A DNA stretch of 22,471 bases from SYAC01 sp046048055 (GTDB taxonomy: Bacteria > Planctomycetota > Phycisphaerae > Phycisphaerales > SM1A02): positions 1-22,471 of the forward strand of contig JBJOGW010000070.1 in the NCBI GenBank assembly GCA_046048055.1, in the 5' to 3' direction. Shown here in pieces: positions 15,317 through 22,471 of the stretch (positions are counted from its first letter, which is position 1; every line of letters starts with the position of its first letter). The notes under the pieces are model-generated. The model was not told where the DNA came from. It saw only the letters and a program-made list of their open reading frames with translations, and searched no databases. Both the position numbers and the translations under genes were made by a program.

Positions 15317-15967
15317 CCTGCGGCTTCCACCATCGCCGGAGGGGCCCTGCGGCGGAGGCGCGGGCTGCGGCTCCGATGCGGGAGCCGGCGCAGGCCGCGG
15401 AGCGAGCGGGTCCGGGATGATCGGCAGCGAGGGCATGGGCCCATCCACGGGCATGTCCTCGGCACCTGCCACGGGCTCGCCGCGAGGCTGCGGCTCGGTG
15501 GCCAGGAATCCCATCGGCGTGACCTGCTTGGCCGCCGGCAGAGGCTTGCCCTGCAGGCGACGCTCCACCTCGTGCATGAACTGATCGCCCTGAAGCCAGA
15601 AATGCGCCGGCACGCACGGCGTGCTGGTGGTGAAGGTGAGCAGCGGCGGCTCCGTGGAGGCCACGGTGGCCGTGAAGTGCCATTCGTGCGCCTCGCGTCG
15701 GGGCTTCTGCCCCACGATCACCAGGTCGCGACGAAGATCGCGGCGGATCTGCACCGTGCCGGTGGTGTCGTCGCGCCACACCTGGTTGTCCACCACGATC
15801 CAGTCCGGATAGCGCGGATCCTCGGCGGTCTCGACCATGGCCTTCCACACCTGGTCACGGGTGTAACCCGGAAACTCGCGCTCCGCCGCACCGCAGGCGG
15901 CGAGCAGCAGCGGCCACATGGCCAGCAACAGCCGGATCGGGGCGGGCAGGTCGCGGCTATGCGGCAT
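15314..15967 (-). CDS. Small lipoprotein of unknown function
   Basis: A 217-residue predicted lipoprotein. The signal peptide ends in an LLLAAC lipobox with Cys25. The middle part (about 32-140) has the alternating pattern of a small alpha/beta domain, starting YTRDQVWKAMVETAED and including VDNQVWRDDTTGTVQIRRDL and WHFTATV. I do not recognise the family. The C-terminal third (about 150-217) is a Pro/Ala/Glu-rich disordered tail. The ATG at 15967 overlaps the 3' end of yebC by 11 bases, so it is probably translated by coupling; the frame is open upstream inside yebC. It is the last gene of the infB-to-yebC run before icd. Confidence 0.7.
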   Translation of the reverse strand: MPHSRDLPAPIRLLLAMWPLLLAACGAAEREFPGYTRDQVWKAMVETAEDPRYPDWIVVDNQVWRDDTTGTVQIRRDLRRDLVIVGQKPRREAHEWHFTATVASTEPPLLTFTTSTPCVPAHFWLQGDQFMHEVERRLQGKPLPAAKQVTPMGFLATEPQPRGEPVAGAEDMPVDGPMPSLPIIPDPLAPRPAPAPASEPQPAPPPQGPSGDGGSRR

Positions 15968-16673
15968 TGGTGTGCACCTTCTGCACGTCGTCGTGCTCCT
16001 CGAGGGCGTCGACCAGTTTCTCCAGGCGCTGCTGCGCCTCGTCGTCGATGTGGGTGGGTGCCAGCGGCACGAACGCCAGTTCGGCGCTCTCGGTGGCGAT
16101 GCCCGCGTGCTCAAGCGCCTCGCGCACGGCTCCAAACTGGGCAGGCTCGGTCAGCACCTGGAAGCCCTCGTCCATGCGCATCACGTCCTCGGCGCCGGCG
16201 TCGATGGCCAGCTCCATCAGCCGGTCCTCGTCGACCACATCGGCGGACACCAGCAGCACGCCCTTCTGCGCAAACATGAAGGCCACGCTGCCCGGCACCC
16301 CCAGCTTGCCCTCATGCTTGTCGAAGATCGCGCGGATCTCGGGGGCCGTGCGGTTGACGTTGGTGGTGAGGCCCTCGACCACCAGGGCCGCGCCGCCGGG
16401 CCCGTAGCCCTCGTAGCGCACGCTCTCGAAGCGCTCGCCGTCGGTCTCGCCGGAACCCTTCTTGACGGCCTTCTCGATGGTGTCGCGCGGCATGTTGGCC
16501 GCCTTGGCATCCATCACGGCCAGCCGAAGCGAGGCGTTGAACTTGGGGTCTCCCCCGCCGCTGCGGGCGGCCACGATGATGGCGCGGCTGAGCTTGCTCC
16601 AGATGCGGCCCCGCTTGGCGTCCACCGCGGCCTTGCGGTGCTTGATGTTCTTCCATGCACTGTGGCCGGCCAT
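15957..16673 (-). CDS. yebC: YebC/PmpR/TACO1 family protein
   Basis: A 238-residue cytoplasmic protein of the universal YebC/TACO1 family. It was long annotated as a transcriptional regulator (PmpR), but TACO1 activates mitochondrial translation and recent work links bacterial members to translation through proline-rich stretches. The N-terminal signature is complete: MAGHSAWKNIKHRKAA, then RGRIWSKLSRAI and AKAANMPRDTIEKAVKKGSG (about 58-77). YEGYGPGGAALVVEGLTTNVNRT and the acidic C-terminal domain ending DALEEHDDVQKVHTN follow. The start ATG at 16673 is two bases after the TPR gene's stop (TGATCATG). The neighbourhood of infB and rbfA fits a translation role. Its stop overlaps the next gene. 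Confidence 0.95.
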   Translation of the reverse strand: MAGHSAWKNIKHRKAAVDAKRGRIWSKLSRAIIVAARSGGGDPKFNASLRLAVMDAKAANMPRDTIEKAVKKGSGETDGERFESVRYEGYGPGGAALVVEGLTTNVNRTAPEIRAIFDKHEGKLGVPGSVAFMFAQKGVLLVSADVVDEDRLMELAIDAGAEDVMRMDEGFQVLTEPAQFGAVREALEHAGIATESAELAFVPLAPTHIDDEAQQRLEKLVDALEEHDDVQKVHTNAA

Positions 16674-16675
16674 GA

Positions 16676-19600
16676 TCAGGGCGAGGGAGGCGGTGAGGAC
16701 TGGTTCGAAAGGGGCTGAGGTCGAGGCACCACGGAGGGCGGCTGGCCTTCGGCGAGGGCCTTCAACTTGGCCTGCGCCCGCCCCACCGCGGATCCGTCCC
16801 GGGCATCGTAGAAGGAAGATGCGTCCCATGCGCGAAGTCCCCAACGCCGCTGCTGCATGCGATCGAACGCCTCGAGCATGCGTTCCCGCGTGCCGCGGCC
16901 GCCGCCGGCCTCGACCACCAGCCGCCACGTTCGCGCGGCGTCCTCGTGGCGCCCGGCGATCCAGAGCGCATCGCCCAGGTGGTCCATGGCCTCCAGGCTC
17001 GGGTCGTCCACGGCGGTCGCCTTCTGCAGCAGCTCGATGCTTCGGGACCCGTCCGGATCCGTGTCCGGCCGAAGGTGATGCCACCAGCCCGCCGTGTCCA
17101 GCGTGCTGGGGTTGACTGGATCGGCAGCCAACGCCGCCTGCACCAGTTCCCCAGTGCGAGCATCGAGTTCGCCCCGCACGATGCGCAGCCACGCCAGGTT
17201 GTTGAGCGTGCCGGCGTCGGCGTCGCCATCCTCGACCGCGCGCATGAAGAGCGCCTCGGCCTGTGCATCATGGCCCGCCAGCAGGAAGATGTCGGCCAGC
17301 GCCGCGATCTCGCGGGCCACGGACACCCCGCCCGGATCGCCCTCGGCCAGCACCGGGCCGGGAAGGTCGATGCGCGCCTGGCGAAGCGACTCCATCGCCT
17401 CGTCGGAACGGGCAAGCTGGGCCAGGATGGCCAGTTCCGCCCGATGCAGCGCGCGGCGGTCCTCTGGCGAGGCGTCCTCGGCCTGGGCGCCGCGGATCAG
17501 CAGCACGGCACGGTCGGGGCATGCCTCGTCCAGCAGCGACTGCGCCGCCATCAGGGTGGTCGCGGGCGGCCAGGCCTGCGCGCGCGACGAGGCCAGGGCC
17601 GCGGCCTCCGCATCGGTGCCCTCCAGCATGGCCGCCGCCAGCGCGGATGGCCCCGCCTGCGGCACGTCCATGACCTGCCTTCCGACCTGTGCCAGCAGCT
17701 CGCGACGACCGTCGAGCGACTTGGGCAGGCGCCACGCCAGCGCCAGCATGGTCAGACGCTGGGCGGGCGTGAGATGGGCAGCCTCAATCAGCCGCTGCAG
17801 CCGCTCCATGGCCTCCGAGGCCCTCGCCGCGCGCAACGCCGCCTCCACCTGCTCGAGCGCGGCGCGCGGACCGGCATCGGACTCCGTGGCCATCACGCTC
17901 CAGGCCTCGGCGTTGCGACCCGCCGTGCCCAGACCCCGAGCCCATGCCCGACGCCGGGCACGACTCGAGGGATCCGCCTGACTGGCCTGCCGCAGCGTCT
18001 CCACGCCTTCGACCAGCCGACCCTGACGCGCCTTGGCGCTCACCAAGGCCTCAAGAAGTCCCATGCACCCGGGACGGCGCGCCTGGAGCGACTCCAGCCA
18101 GGCCTCGGTCTCGGGCAGTCGGCTTGCCGCAGCGGATGCGGCCACCAGCGCGGCCGCGGCCTCGCCATCGCACGGGTCCTCCAGGAGAAGCATGCGCAGC
18201 GTCTCCAGCACCGGCTCCCCCTGGCCCTGTCGTGCACGAGAGAGGGCTCGCCATCGCTCCCATTCACGCCGGGCCGTGGCGTTGGACGGATCGGTGGCCA
18301 GAAGTTCACGAACCTCCTCGCGACTCGTCACCTCGTCCGGCGTGAGCTGAAGCAGCCGACGGCAGGTTTCCTGGCTCCGCGGATCGGCTTCCCACGCCCG
18401 CTCCGCGGAGATCCGCGCCTGCTGTCGCCACGAGTCCGGATCCGGATCGATCGAGGCCCGGGCCAAGTCCGCTCGGGCCCGCGCCAACCATGCGTGGGCG
18501 TTGGCCTTGTCGAGCATGATGGCCTGCTCCGCCACCGACTCGGCGCGATCCGCCTGGCCCAGTGCCGCCCACGCCTGTGCCACGGTGGCCAGCAGGCTGG
18601 CATCGGAAACCGCGTCGGCGGAGATCCGCTCCAGCCGGGATCCATCCTCCATGTCCGCCGCAGCGCGAGCCGCCGCTTCCAGCAGCGGCACGGCGAATCG
18701 CGCGGAACCCGCGGCCTCGGTCGCGGCGGACCAGGCGGCTTCGGCATCACCGCCCTGCTGCTCGTAGTGGGCCAGGATGAGCCGCGCGGCCTCGGACGCG
18801 TGGCGAGACTGCAGGATCGCGCGGACCTGCGCCGGGGGCACGGGCAGCCCACGCAACCGCTCGGCCACCCACCGAGCCGACCACGGGTCGGAATCCACCC
18901 GATCCACGGCCCTTCCGATGCCGGCGGTCGGCCCCTGCTGCTGAACCTCGATCGCAAGTCGGTCCTTCTCCGCCTGGGGCCATGCGAGGTCATCAAGGTC
19001 CGGGATCGGCACCGCCGCCGCGCGCAACATGGCGAGCGATTCGGGAACCCCGGCATGTCCCGGAGCCTCCGGATCCGCGGCCGCCTCCGCCGTGCAACGC
19101 AGCGCCGACCAGGGCCGTCCGGCCGCCAGCATGGTCCAGACCAGCCGGGGCAGCGCCACCGGGTCCGCGGCGTCGCTGAGCGCCAGCGAGCGCTCGAGGG
19201 TCTGGGCGGCCGTGGCGGGATCACCCGAGGACATGGCACCCTCGCCAGCCAGTCGCCACAGATCCGCTGCCTGCTCACGCAGCGCCACATCCGACGGGGC
19301 ACCGAGCGACTCCGTGCCCGCCGCCGCCGACTGCAGGCACTCGAGGGAAGCACGGTGGTAGCCGAGTTCACGCAGCGAGAGCCCGAGCGCCACCGAGAGC
19401 GCCAGCGAGCGTCCTCCGTCGGCCTGTGGCGCCTCACCCACCCGCTGCAGCTGCTCCAGCAGCAGCAGTCGCTCCGCGGCCAGCAGCGGCTTGCGCGCGG
19501 CGGCGGCGGCGATGCCACCCGCCGCCAGGGCCTCGGGATCGAGCGCACGGATCGACAGCACGCGGCCCCAGGCCTCGCTGCCCAGATCCGGGCGTCCGCC

Positions 19601-20020
19601 CTGGTCGAACAGCCTCGCCAGGTTGCGCCACGCCTCCACGTCCTGGGGACTCACCCGCACACGGGCCAGCAGCACCTGCACCGCCTGATCCGCATCGCCC
19701 TGCCGGACCAGGGCCAACGCCTGCTCCACCTCCGGCGACACGGTCGTGGACCAGGTTTCCGGCTCGTTTCGCAGCGGAGCGATCGCCTGACGGACCGCAT
19801 CAAGCGATTGCCCCGCCAGGTCGGGGGACTGCGACCGAGGCTCGCTCATCCATGCCGGTCGCGTCGGCATCTGGGCCGGTGGGCGCACCGGTTCCGCGGC
19901 CGCCTGACGGCGAAGGTCCTCGGTGGTCTTCACGCCCGCGCAACCGGCCAGCAAGACCAGACCGGCCAGCCACGATCGCATGACCAGTGCAAGCCCTGCC
20001 GCCGCCGACCGCGGGCTCAT
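16676..20020 (-). CDS. Very large TPR-like repeat lipoprotein
   Basis: A predicted lipoprotein of 1114 residues. The signal segment ends in an LAGC lipobox at Cys27. The rest is almost wholly alpha-helical and Ala/Leu/Arg-rich, with degenerate tetratricopeptide-like helix pairs. Clear examples are ALALVRQGDADQAVQVLLA to EAWRNLARLF (about 99-135) and, near the C-terminus, TLNNLAWLRI and AMDHLGDALWIAGRHEDAAR (about 960-1070). It is probably an extracytoplasmic scaffold or assembly factor; no enzymatic motif is seen. The start ATG at 20020 overlaps the upstream stop as ATGA. A second Met at 19981 would shorten the signal to 14 residues and is the alternative. It lies between the HhH gene and yebC, which does not itself explain its function. 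Confidence 0.82.
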   Translation of the reverse strand: MSPRSAAAGLALVMRSWLAGLVLLAGCAGVKTTEDLRRQAAAEPVRPPAQMPTRPAWMSEPRSQSPDLAGQSLDAVRQAIAPLRNEPETWSTTVSPEVEQALALVRQGDADQAVQVLLARVRVSPQDVEAWRNLARLFDQGGRPDLGSEAWGRVLSIRALDPEALAAGGIAAAAARKPLLAAERLLLLEQLQRVGEAPQADGGRSLALSVALGLSLRELGYHRASLECLQSAAAGTESLGAPSDVALREQAADLWRLAGEGAMSSGDPATAAQTLERSLALSDAADPVALPRLVWTMLAAGRPWSALRCTAEAAADPEAPGHAGVPESLAMLRAAAVPIPDLDDLAWPQAEKDRLAIEVQQQGPTAGIGRAVDRVDSDPWSARWVAERLRGLPVPPAQVRAILQSRHASEAARLILAHYEQQGGDAEAAWSAATEAAGSARFAVPLLEAAARAAADMEDGSRLERISADAVSDASLLATVAQAWAALGQADRAESVAEQAIMLDKANAHAWLARARADLARASIDPDPDSWRQQARISAERAWEADPRSQETCRRLLQLTPDEVTSREEVRELLATDPSNATARREWERWRALSRARQGQGEPVLETLRMLLLEDPCDGEAAAALVAASAAASRLPETEAWLESLQARRPGCMGLLEALVSAKARQGRLVEGVETLRQASQADPSSRARRRAWARGLGTAGRNAEAWSVMATESDAGPRAALEQVEAALRAARASEAMERLQRLIEAAHLTPAQRLTMLALAWRLPKSLDGRRELLAQVGRQVMDVPQAGPSALAAAMLEGTDAEAAALASSRAQAWPPATTLMAAQSLLDEACPDRAVLLIRGAQAEDASPEDRRALHRAELAILAQLARSDEAMESLRQARIDLPGPVLAEGDPGGVSVAREIAALADIFLLAGHDAQAEALFMRAVEDGDADAGTLNNLAWLRIVRGELDARTGELVQAALAADPVNPSTLDTAGWWHHLRPDTDPDGSRSIELLQKATAVDDPSLEAMDHLGDALWIAGRHEDAARTWRLVVEAGGGRGTRERMLEAFDRMQQRRWGLRAWDASSFYDARDGSAVGRAQAKLKALAEGQPPSVVPRPQPLSNQSSPPPSP

Positions 20021-20667
20021 CGAGGCTTCTTCTTGCCCAGTCGCGGCACGCGGCCGCTGGCCAGGAACCGATCCGTGGCCTTGCGGATGGCCGCGTGCGC
20101 GGCAGGCGCGTCCTCGGCGCGGACGTGCCGCGTGAGCACGGCGGCCACTTCCACCGGTTCCCCGGCCTCGTGCAGCACCTCGGCCTCCTCGAGCACGTCC
20201 ACCGTGGCCTGATCCACGGGCACGGCGTGGATGTTCAGCCCGAGCAGCAGGGTGCGTGCCGCCACGAAGGGCGTGATGCCCGCGAGACCCTCGACATAGG
20301 CCTTGGCCTCGCGCTTGGTCACGCCACGGAGGCGCTCCAGGCTCATCTTGTGCTCGCGCTTGTAGACGTCCATCAGCGTGCGCCGCATCAGCACGCAGCG
20401 GTCCCACGCCAGTGGGTAGCGCACGCCGATCACGGAGACCTGCTCCTTGACCAGCATCACCCGCAGGTCATTCATGTCCACCACGCCCTTGCGGATCTTG
20501 GTGAAGGCGTGCCCGCCCTGCTCGTCGGTGGCATCGGCCATCATGAAGCTCTCGACCAGCAGATCCACCAGGTCCTCGGGCACCCGCGGGGGATCCGCGG
20601 CATGGGACTTGAGCAGCTGGTTGAACTTTCCGATCGCGAGGTCGCTCTTCATGGCGGGTGCGGTCAT
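20017..20667 (-). CDS. Endonuclease III-like HhH protein, apparently degenerate
   Basis: A 216-residue cytoplasmic protein resembling the HhH-GPD superfamily of DNA glycosylases. A helix-hairpin-helix-like stretch LAGITPFVAARTLLLGL (128-144) is followed by PVDQATVDVLEEAEV (150-164). The latter matches the family's VDTH.. segment and keeps its catalytic Asp (Asp152). The lysine that gives endonuclease III its lyase activity (GVGRKTA) is absent, with Phe134 at the equivalent place. There is only one cysteine (Cys91), so no iron-sulfur cluster. Catalysis is doubtful; nucleic-acid binding is possible. The C-terminus is basic (RLGKKKPR). The start overlaps the rbfA stop as ATGA, with AAGGAA just upstream, and the stop overlaps the TPR gene likewise. 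Confidence 0.78.
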   Translation of the reverse strand: MTAPAMKSDLAIGKFNQLLKSHAADPPRVPEDLVDLLVESFMMADATDEQGGHAFTKIRKGVVDMNDLRVMLVKEQVSVIGVRYPLAWDRCVLMRRTLMDVYKREHKMSLERLRGVTKREAKAYVEGLAGITPFVAARTLLLGLNIHAVPVDQATVDVLEEAEVLHEAGEPVEVAAVLTRHVRAEDAPAAHAAIRKATDRFLASGRVPRLGKKKPR

Positions 20668-21047
20668 GATGTTCCTTCGGGGGTGCGGTCACCGGCCAGG
20701 CCGGCCTCCAGGGCGGCCTGGCGCTTGATCGAGTCATCCAGCTCGAATTCCAGGCGCGGCATGCGGCGGATCTCCACGTGGCGGGCCATGCCCGCCTTCA
20801 GGTGGCCGGCCGCGTGCCGCAGTGCCCCGAGCACGCGCGGCCCGGCATCCGCCGGCAGCACCGACACGCCCACCCGAAGCGCCTGGCCATCGGGCGAGAG
20901 TCCGGCGCCGGTGACCGTGAGCACCGCATCGTCCATGCGGGGATCGCTCAGGCCCTCGCTCAACGTGAGCTGCAGGGCACGGCGCAACGCGCTGGCGGCG
21001 CGGTCGGCACCATGGTCCCGTGCGCGATCGTGGTCGTGGGGCCTCAT
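20664..21047 (-). CDS. rbfA: Ribosome-binding factor A
   Basis: A 127-residue KH-fold protein that binds the 30S subunit and helps mature the 5' end of 16S rRNA. Family marks are GLSDPRMDDAVLTVTGAGLSPDG (about 32-54), the VGVSVLP strand, and the C-terminal RHVEIRRMPRLEFELDDSIKR (about 88-108). The normal family length is 110-135 residues. The His/Arg/Asp-rich N-terminus is longer and more charged than usual. The ATG at 21047 overlaps the infB stop as ATGA, and its own stop overlaps the next start in the same way, so the gene sits in a tightly coupled operon. The infB-rbfA order is widely conserved in bacteria. Confidence 0.93.
   Translation of the reverse strand: MRPHDHDRARDHGADRAASALRRALQLTLSEGLSDPRMDDAVLTVTGAGLSPDGQALRVGVSVLPADAGPRVLGALRHAAGHLKAGMARHVEIRRMPRLEFELDDSIKRQAALEAGLAGDRTPEGTS
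20672..20677 (-). promoter_or_regulatory. Ribosome binding site of the HhH gene
   Basis: AAGGAA on the minus strand lies 4 bases before the ATG at 20667, inside the end of rbfA. It supports this start. Confidence 0.6.
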
Positions 21048-22471
21048 CGCTTCTCGGGCATGGAACGGCTGACCGTGGTGGTGCGGTAGCACTCGAGCAC
21101 GTCGCCTTCCTTGATGTCGTCGTAGCCCACGATCTTCATGCCGCACTCGTTGCCGGCACGGACCTCCTTGGCGTCGTCCTTGAAGCGCTTGAGCTGCTCG
21201 AGGCGGCGGTCCTTCTCGACCACGATGCCACCCCGGGTCACGCGGATCTGGGCGTTGCGCTCGATCACGCCGTCGGTGACGTAGCAGCCCGCGATCATGC
21301 CCACCTTGCTGATCTTGAACACCTGGCGCACCTCGGCGTGGCCCAGCACCTCGAGCTTGATCTCGGGGGCCAGCAGGCCCGAGGCCGCCTTGGTCACGTC
21401 CTCGACCAGGTCGTAGATCACCTCGTAGAGACGGATCTCGACACCCTTCTGCTCGGCCATGGTGCGGGCCTTGCCGCTGCTGGTCACGTTGAAGCCCACG
21501 ATGATGGCGCCGGTGGCGCTGGCCAGCGCCACGTCGCTCTCGTTGATGCCGCCCACCGCGCAGTGCTTGACGCTGACCGCGACCTCGTCGGTGCGGATCT
21601 TGCCGAGCACGACCTTGAGCGTCTCCACCGAGCCCTGCACGTCGCCCTTGACGACGAGCGGGAGCTCCTTGATGCCGCCCTTGCCCATGTGCTCGAAGAT
21701 GTTGTCGAGGGTGATCTTCGGCGCGGCGAGCTCTCGCTCGCGCTCGATCCGGCGGCGCTCGAGCGCGGCCTCCTCGGCCTCCTTCAGGCTCTTGACGCAG
21801 TAGAACTTGTCGCCCGCGTCAGGCAGCACGTCCGGTCCGGAGATCGCCACCGGCGTGGACGGTCCCGCGGTCTCGATGCGCTGCCCGCGGTCGTTGACGA
21901 TGTCGCGGACGCGGCCGACGGCGCGGCCGACGACGATGAAGTCGCCCTTCTTGAGCTGGCCTTCCTGGACGATGATCCGCGCGACGGTGCCGCGGCCCTC
22001 CTCCATCTGCGCCTCGAGGCAGGTGCCCTGCGCGAGGCCCTTCGCGTCGGCCTTGAGGTCGCGCAGGTCGGCGATGTAGTCGAGCATCTCCAGGAGCTCC
22101 TGGATGCCCGTGCCCTTGGTGGCGCTGACCTTGAGGACCTCCGTCTCGCCGCCCCACTCGACCGGGTTCAGGCCGTGCTCGGCGAGCTGGCCGAAGATCC
22201 GCTGAATGTTGCTCTCGGTCGCCTCGGGCTTGTCGATCTTGTTCAGCGCGACGACGATCGGCACGCCGGCCGCCTTCGCGTGGTTGATGCTCTCGACCGT
22301 CTGCGGCATGACGCCGTCGTCGGCCGCGACCACCAGCACCGCGATGTCGGTCACGCGGGCGCCGCGGGCGCGCATCTGCGTGAACGCCTCGTGGCCGGGC
22401 GTGTCGATGAAGGTGACCACCCGCTCCTTCTCGCCGGCCTTGACCGGCACCTGGAACGCACTCGTCGCCTG
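21044..22471 (-). CDS. infB: Translation initiation factor IF-2 (5' end outside the window)
   Basis: The GTPase that delivers initiator tRNA to the 30S subunit. Only the C-terminal 475 residues are visible; the frame continues off the window edge, so the N-terminal region and the P-loop (G1) are missing here. Seen in order are VTFIDTPGHEAF (G3), VALNKIDKPEA (G4) and VSATKGTGIQELLE (G5). Domain II follows with GRGTVARIIVQEGQLKKGD, then the linker helix with LERRRIERERE, domain III (VVKGDVQGSVETLK, GGINESDVALASATGAIIVGFNV) and the fMet-tRNA-binding domain IV ending in ECYRTTTVSRSMPEKR. It is the first visible gene of the leftward operon. Valine and leucine codon choice changes part way through the gene (see findings). 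Confidence 0.97.
   Translation of the reverse strand, partial: QATSAFQVPVKAGEKERVVTFIDTPGHEAFTQMRARGARVTDIAVLVVAADDGVMPQTVESINHAKAAGVPIVVALNKIDKPEATESNIQRIFGQLAEHGLNPVEWGGETEVLKVSATKGTGIQELLEMLDYIADLRDLKADAKGLAQGTCLEAQMEEGRGTVARIIVQEGQLKKGDFIVVGRAVGRVRDIVNDRGQRIETAGPSTPVAISGPDVLPDAGDKFYCVKSLKEAEEAALERRRIERERELAAPKITLDNIFEHMGKGGIKELPLVVKGDVQGSVETLKVVLGKIRTDEVAVSVKHCAVGGINESDVALASATGAIIVGFNVTSSGKARTMAEQKGVEIRLYEVIYDLVEDVTKAASGLLAPEIKLEVLGHAEVRQVFKISKVGMIAGCYVTDGVIERNAQIRVTRGGIVVEKDRRLEQLKRFKDDAKEVRAGNECGMKIVGYDDIKEGDVLECYRTTTVSRSMPEKR

Noticed and set aside
15273..15848. N-terminal extension of icd upstream of 15272
   Set aside because: A strong AAGGAG precedes ATG 15272, the family's N-terminus fits there, and the extension overlaps the lipoprotein gene's coding frame.
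16946..20212. 1088-codon open frame on the + strand antisense to the TPR gene
   Set aside because: An Arg/Gly/His-rich translation with no domain, a by-product of GC-rich codon positions. The opposite strand has a signal peptide, lipobox, coupled start and helical repeats.

Overview
The window is GC-rich, densely coding bacterial chromosome with no gap longer than about 50 bases, so no stretch over 300 bases lacks a gene. It holds 17 genes; infB at the right end is cut by the window edge. I see no rRNA, tRNA, CRISPR array, insertion sequence or phage gene. A Cys-type sulfatase beside a true formylglycine-generating enzyme, a YHYH-domain secreted protein, glycine/lysine-rich low-complexity linkers and the gene mix point to Planctomycetota, perhaps a Phycisphaerae-like lineage. 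This is an inference from gene content, not a phylogeny.

Left part (24-9164): a two-armed extracytoplasmic locus. The leftward arm reads FGE (formylglycine-generating enzyme) -> DUF900-type alpha/beta-hydrolase lipoprotein -> Lnb/DUF4105 membrane protein. The rightward arm starts 46 bases away and reads sulfatase -> 1118-residue secreted fusion (SHD1-like + YHYH + PEBP + metallophosphoesterase) -> small secreted beta-sandwich protein, with gaps of 13 and -1 bases. The FGE should convert the sulfatase's active-site Cys89 to formylglycine. The other products look like partners working outside the cytoplasm on a sulfated or phosphorylated substrate. The substrate is not determined by the sequence.

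Middle (9200-11219, + strand): panC (pantothenate synthetase) and a tandem thioredoxin-fold TlpA/ResA-like exported protein. The latter converges, with a 9-base gap, on the leftward genes.

Right part (11229-22471, - strand, read right to left): infB -> rbfA -> a degenerate endonuclease III-like HhH protein -> a very large TPR-like lipoprotein -> yebC -> a small lipoprotein. These are joined by three ATGA stop/start overlaps, one 2-base gap and one 11-base overlap. Then come icd (NADP-isocitrate dehydrogenase), a TVP38/TMEM64 membrane protein, a SAM methyltransferase and a long-chain-type polyprenyl synthase.

Two kinds of gene start recur. Some genes have a clear Shine-Dalgarno (sulfatase, fusion protein, small secreted protein, icd, HhH gene). 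Five others (hydrolase, panC, tlpA-like, polyprenyl synthase, methyltransferase) have no Shine-Dalgarno but carry a TANNNT hexamer 6-11 bases before the start codon, as expected for leaderless mRNAs. This pattern and the triple-domain fusion are the most noteworthy observations.
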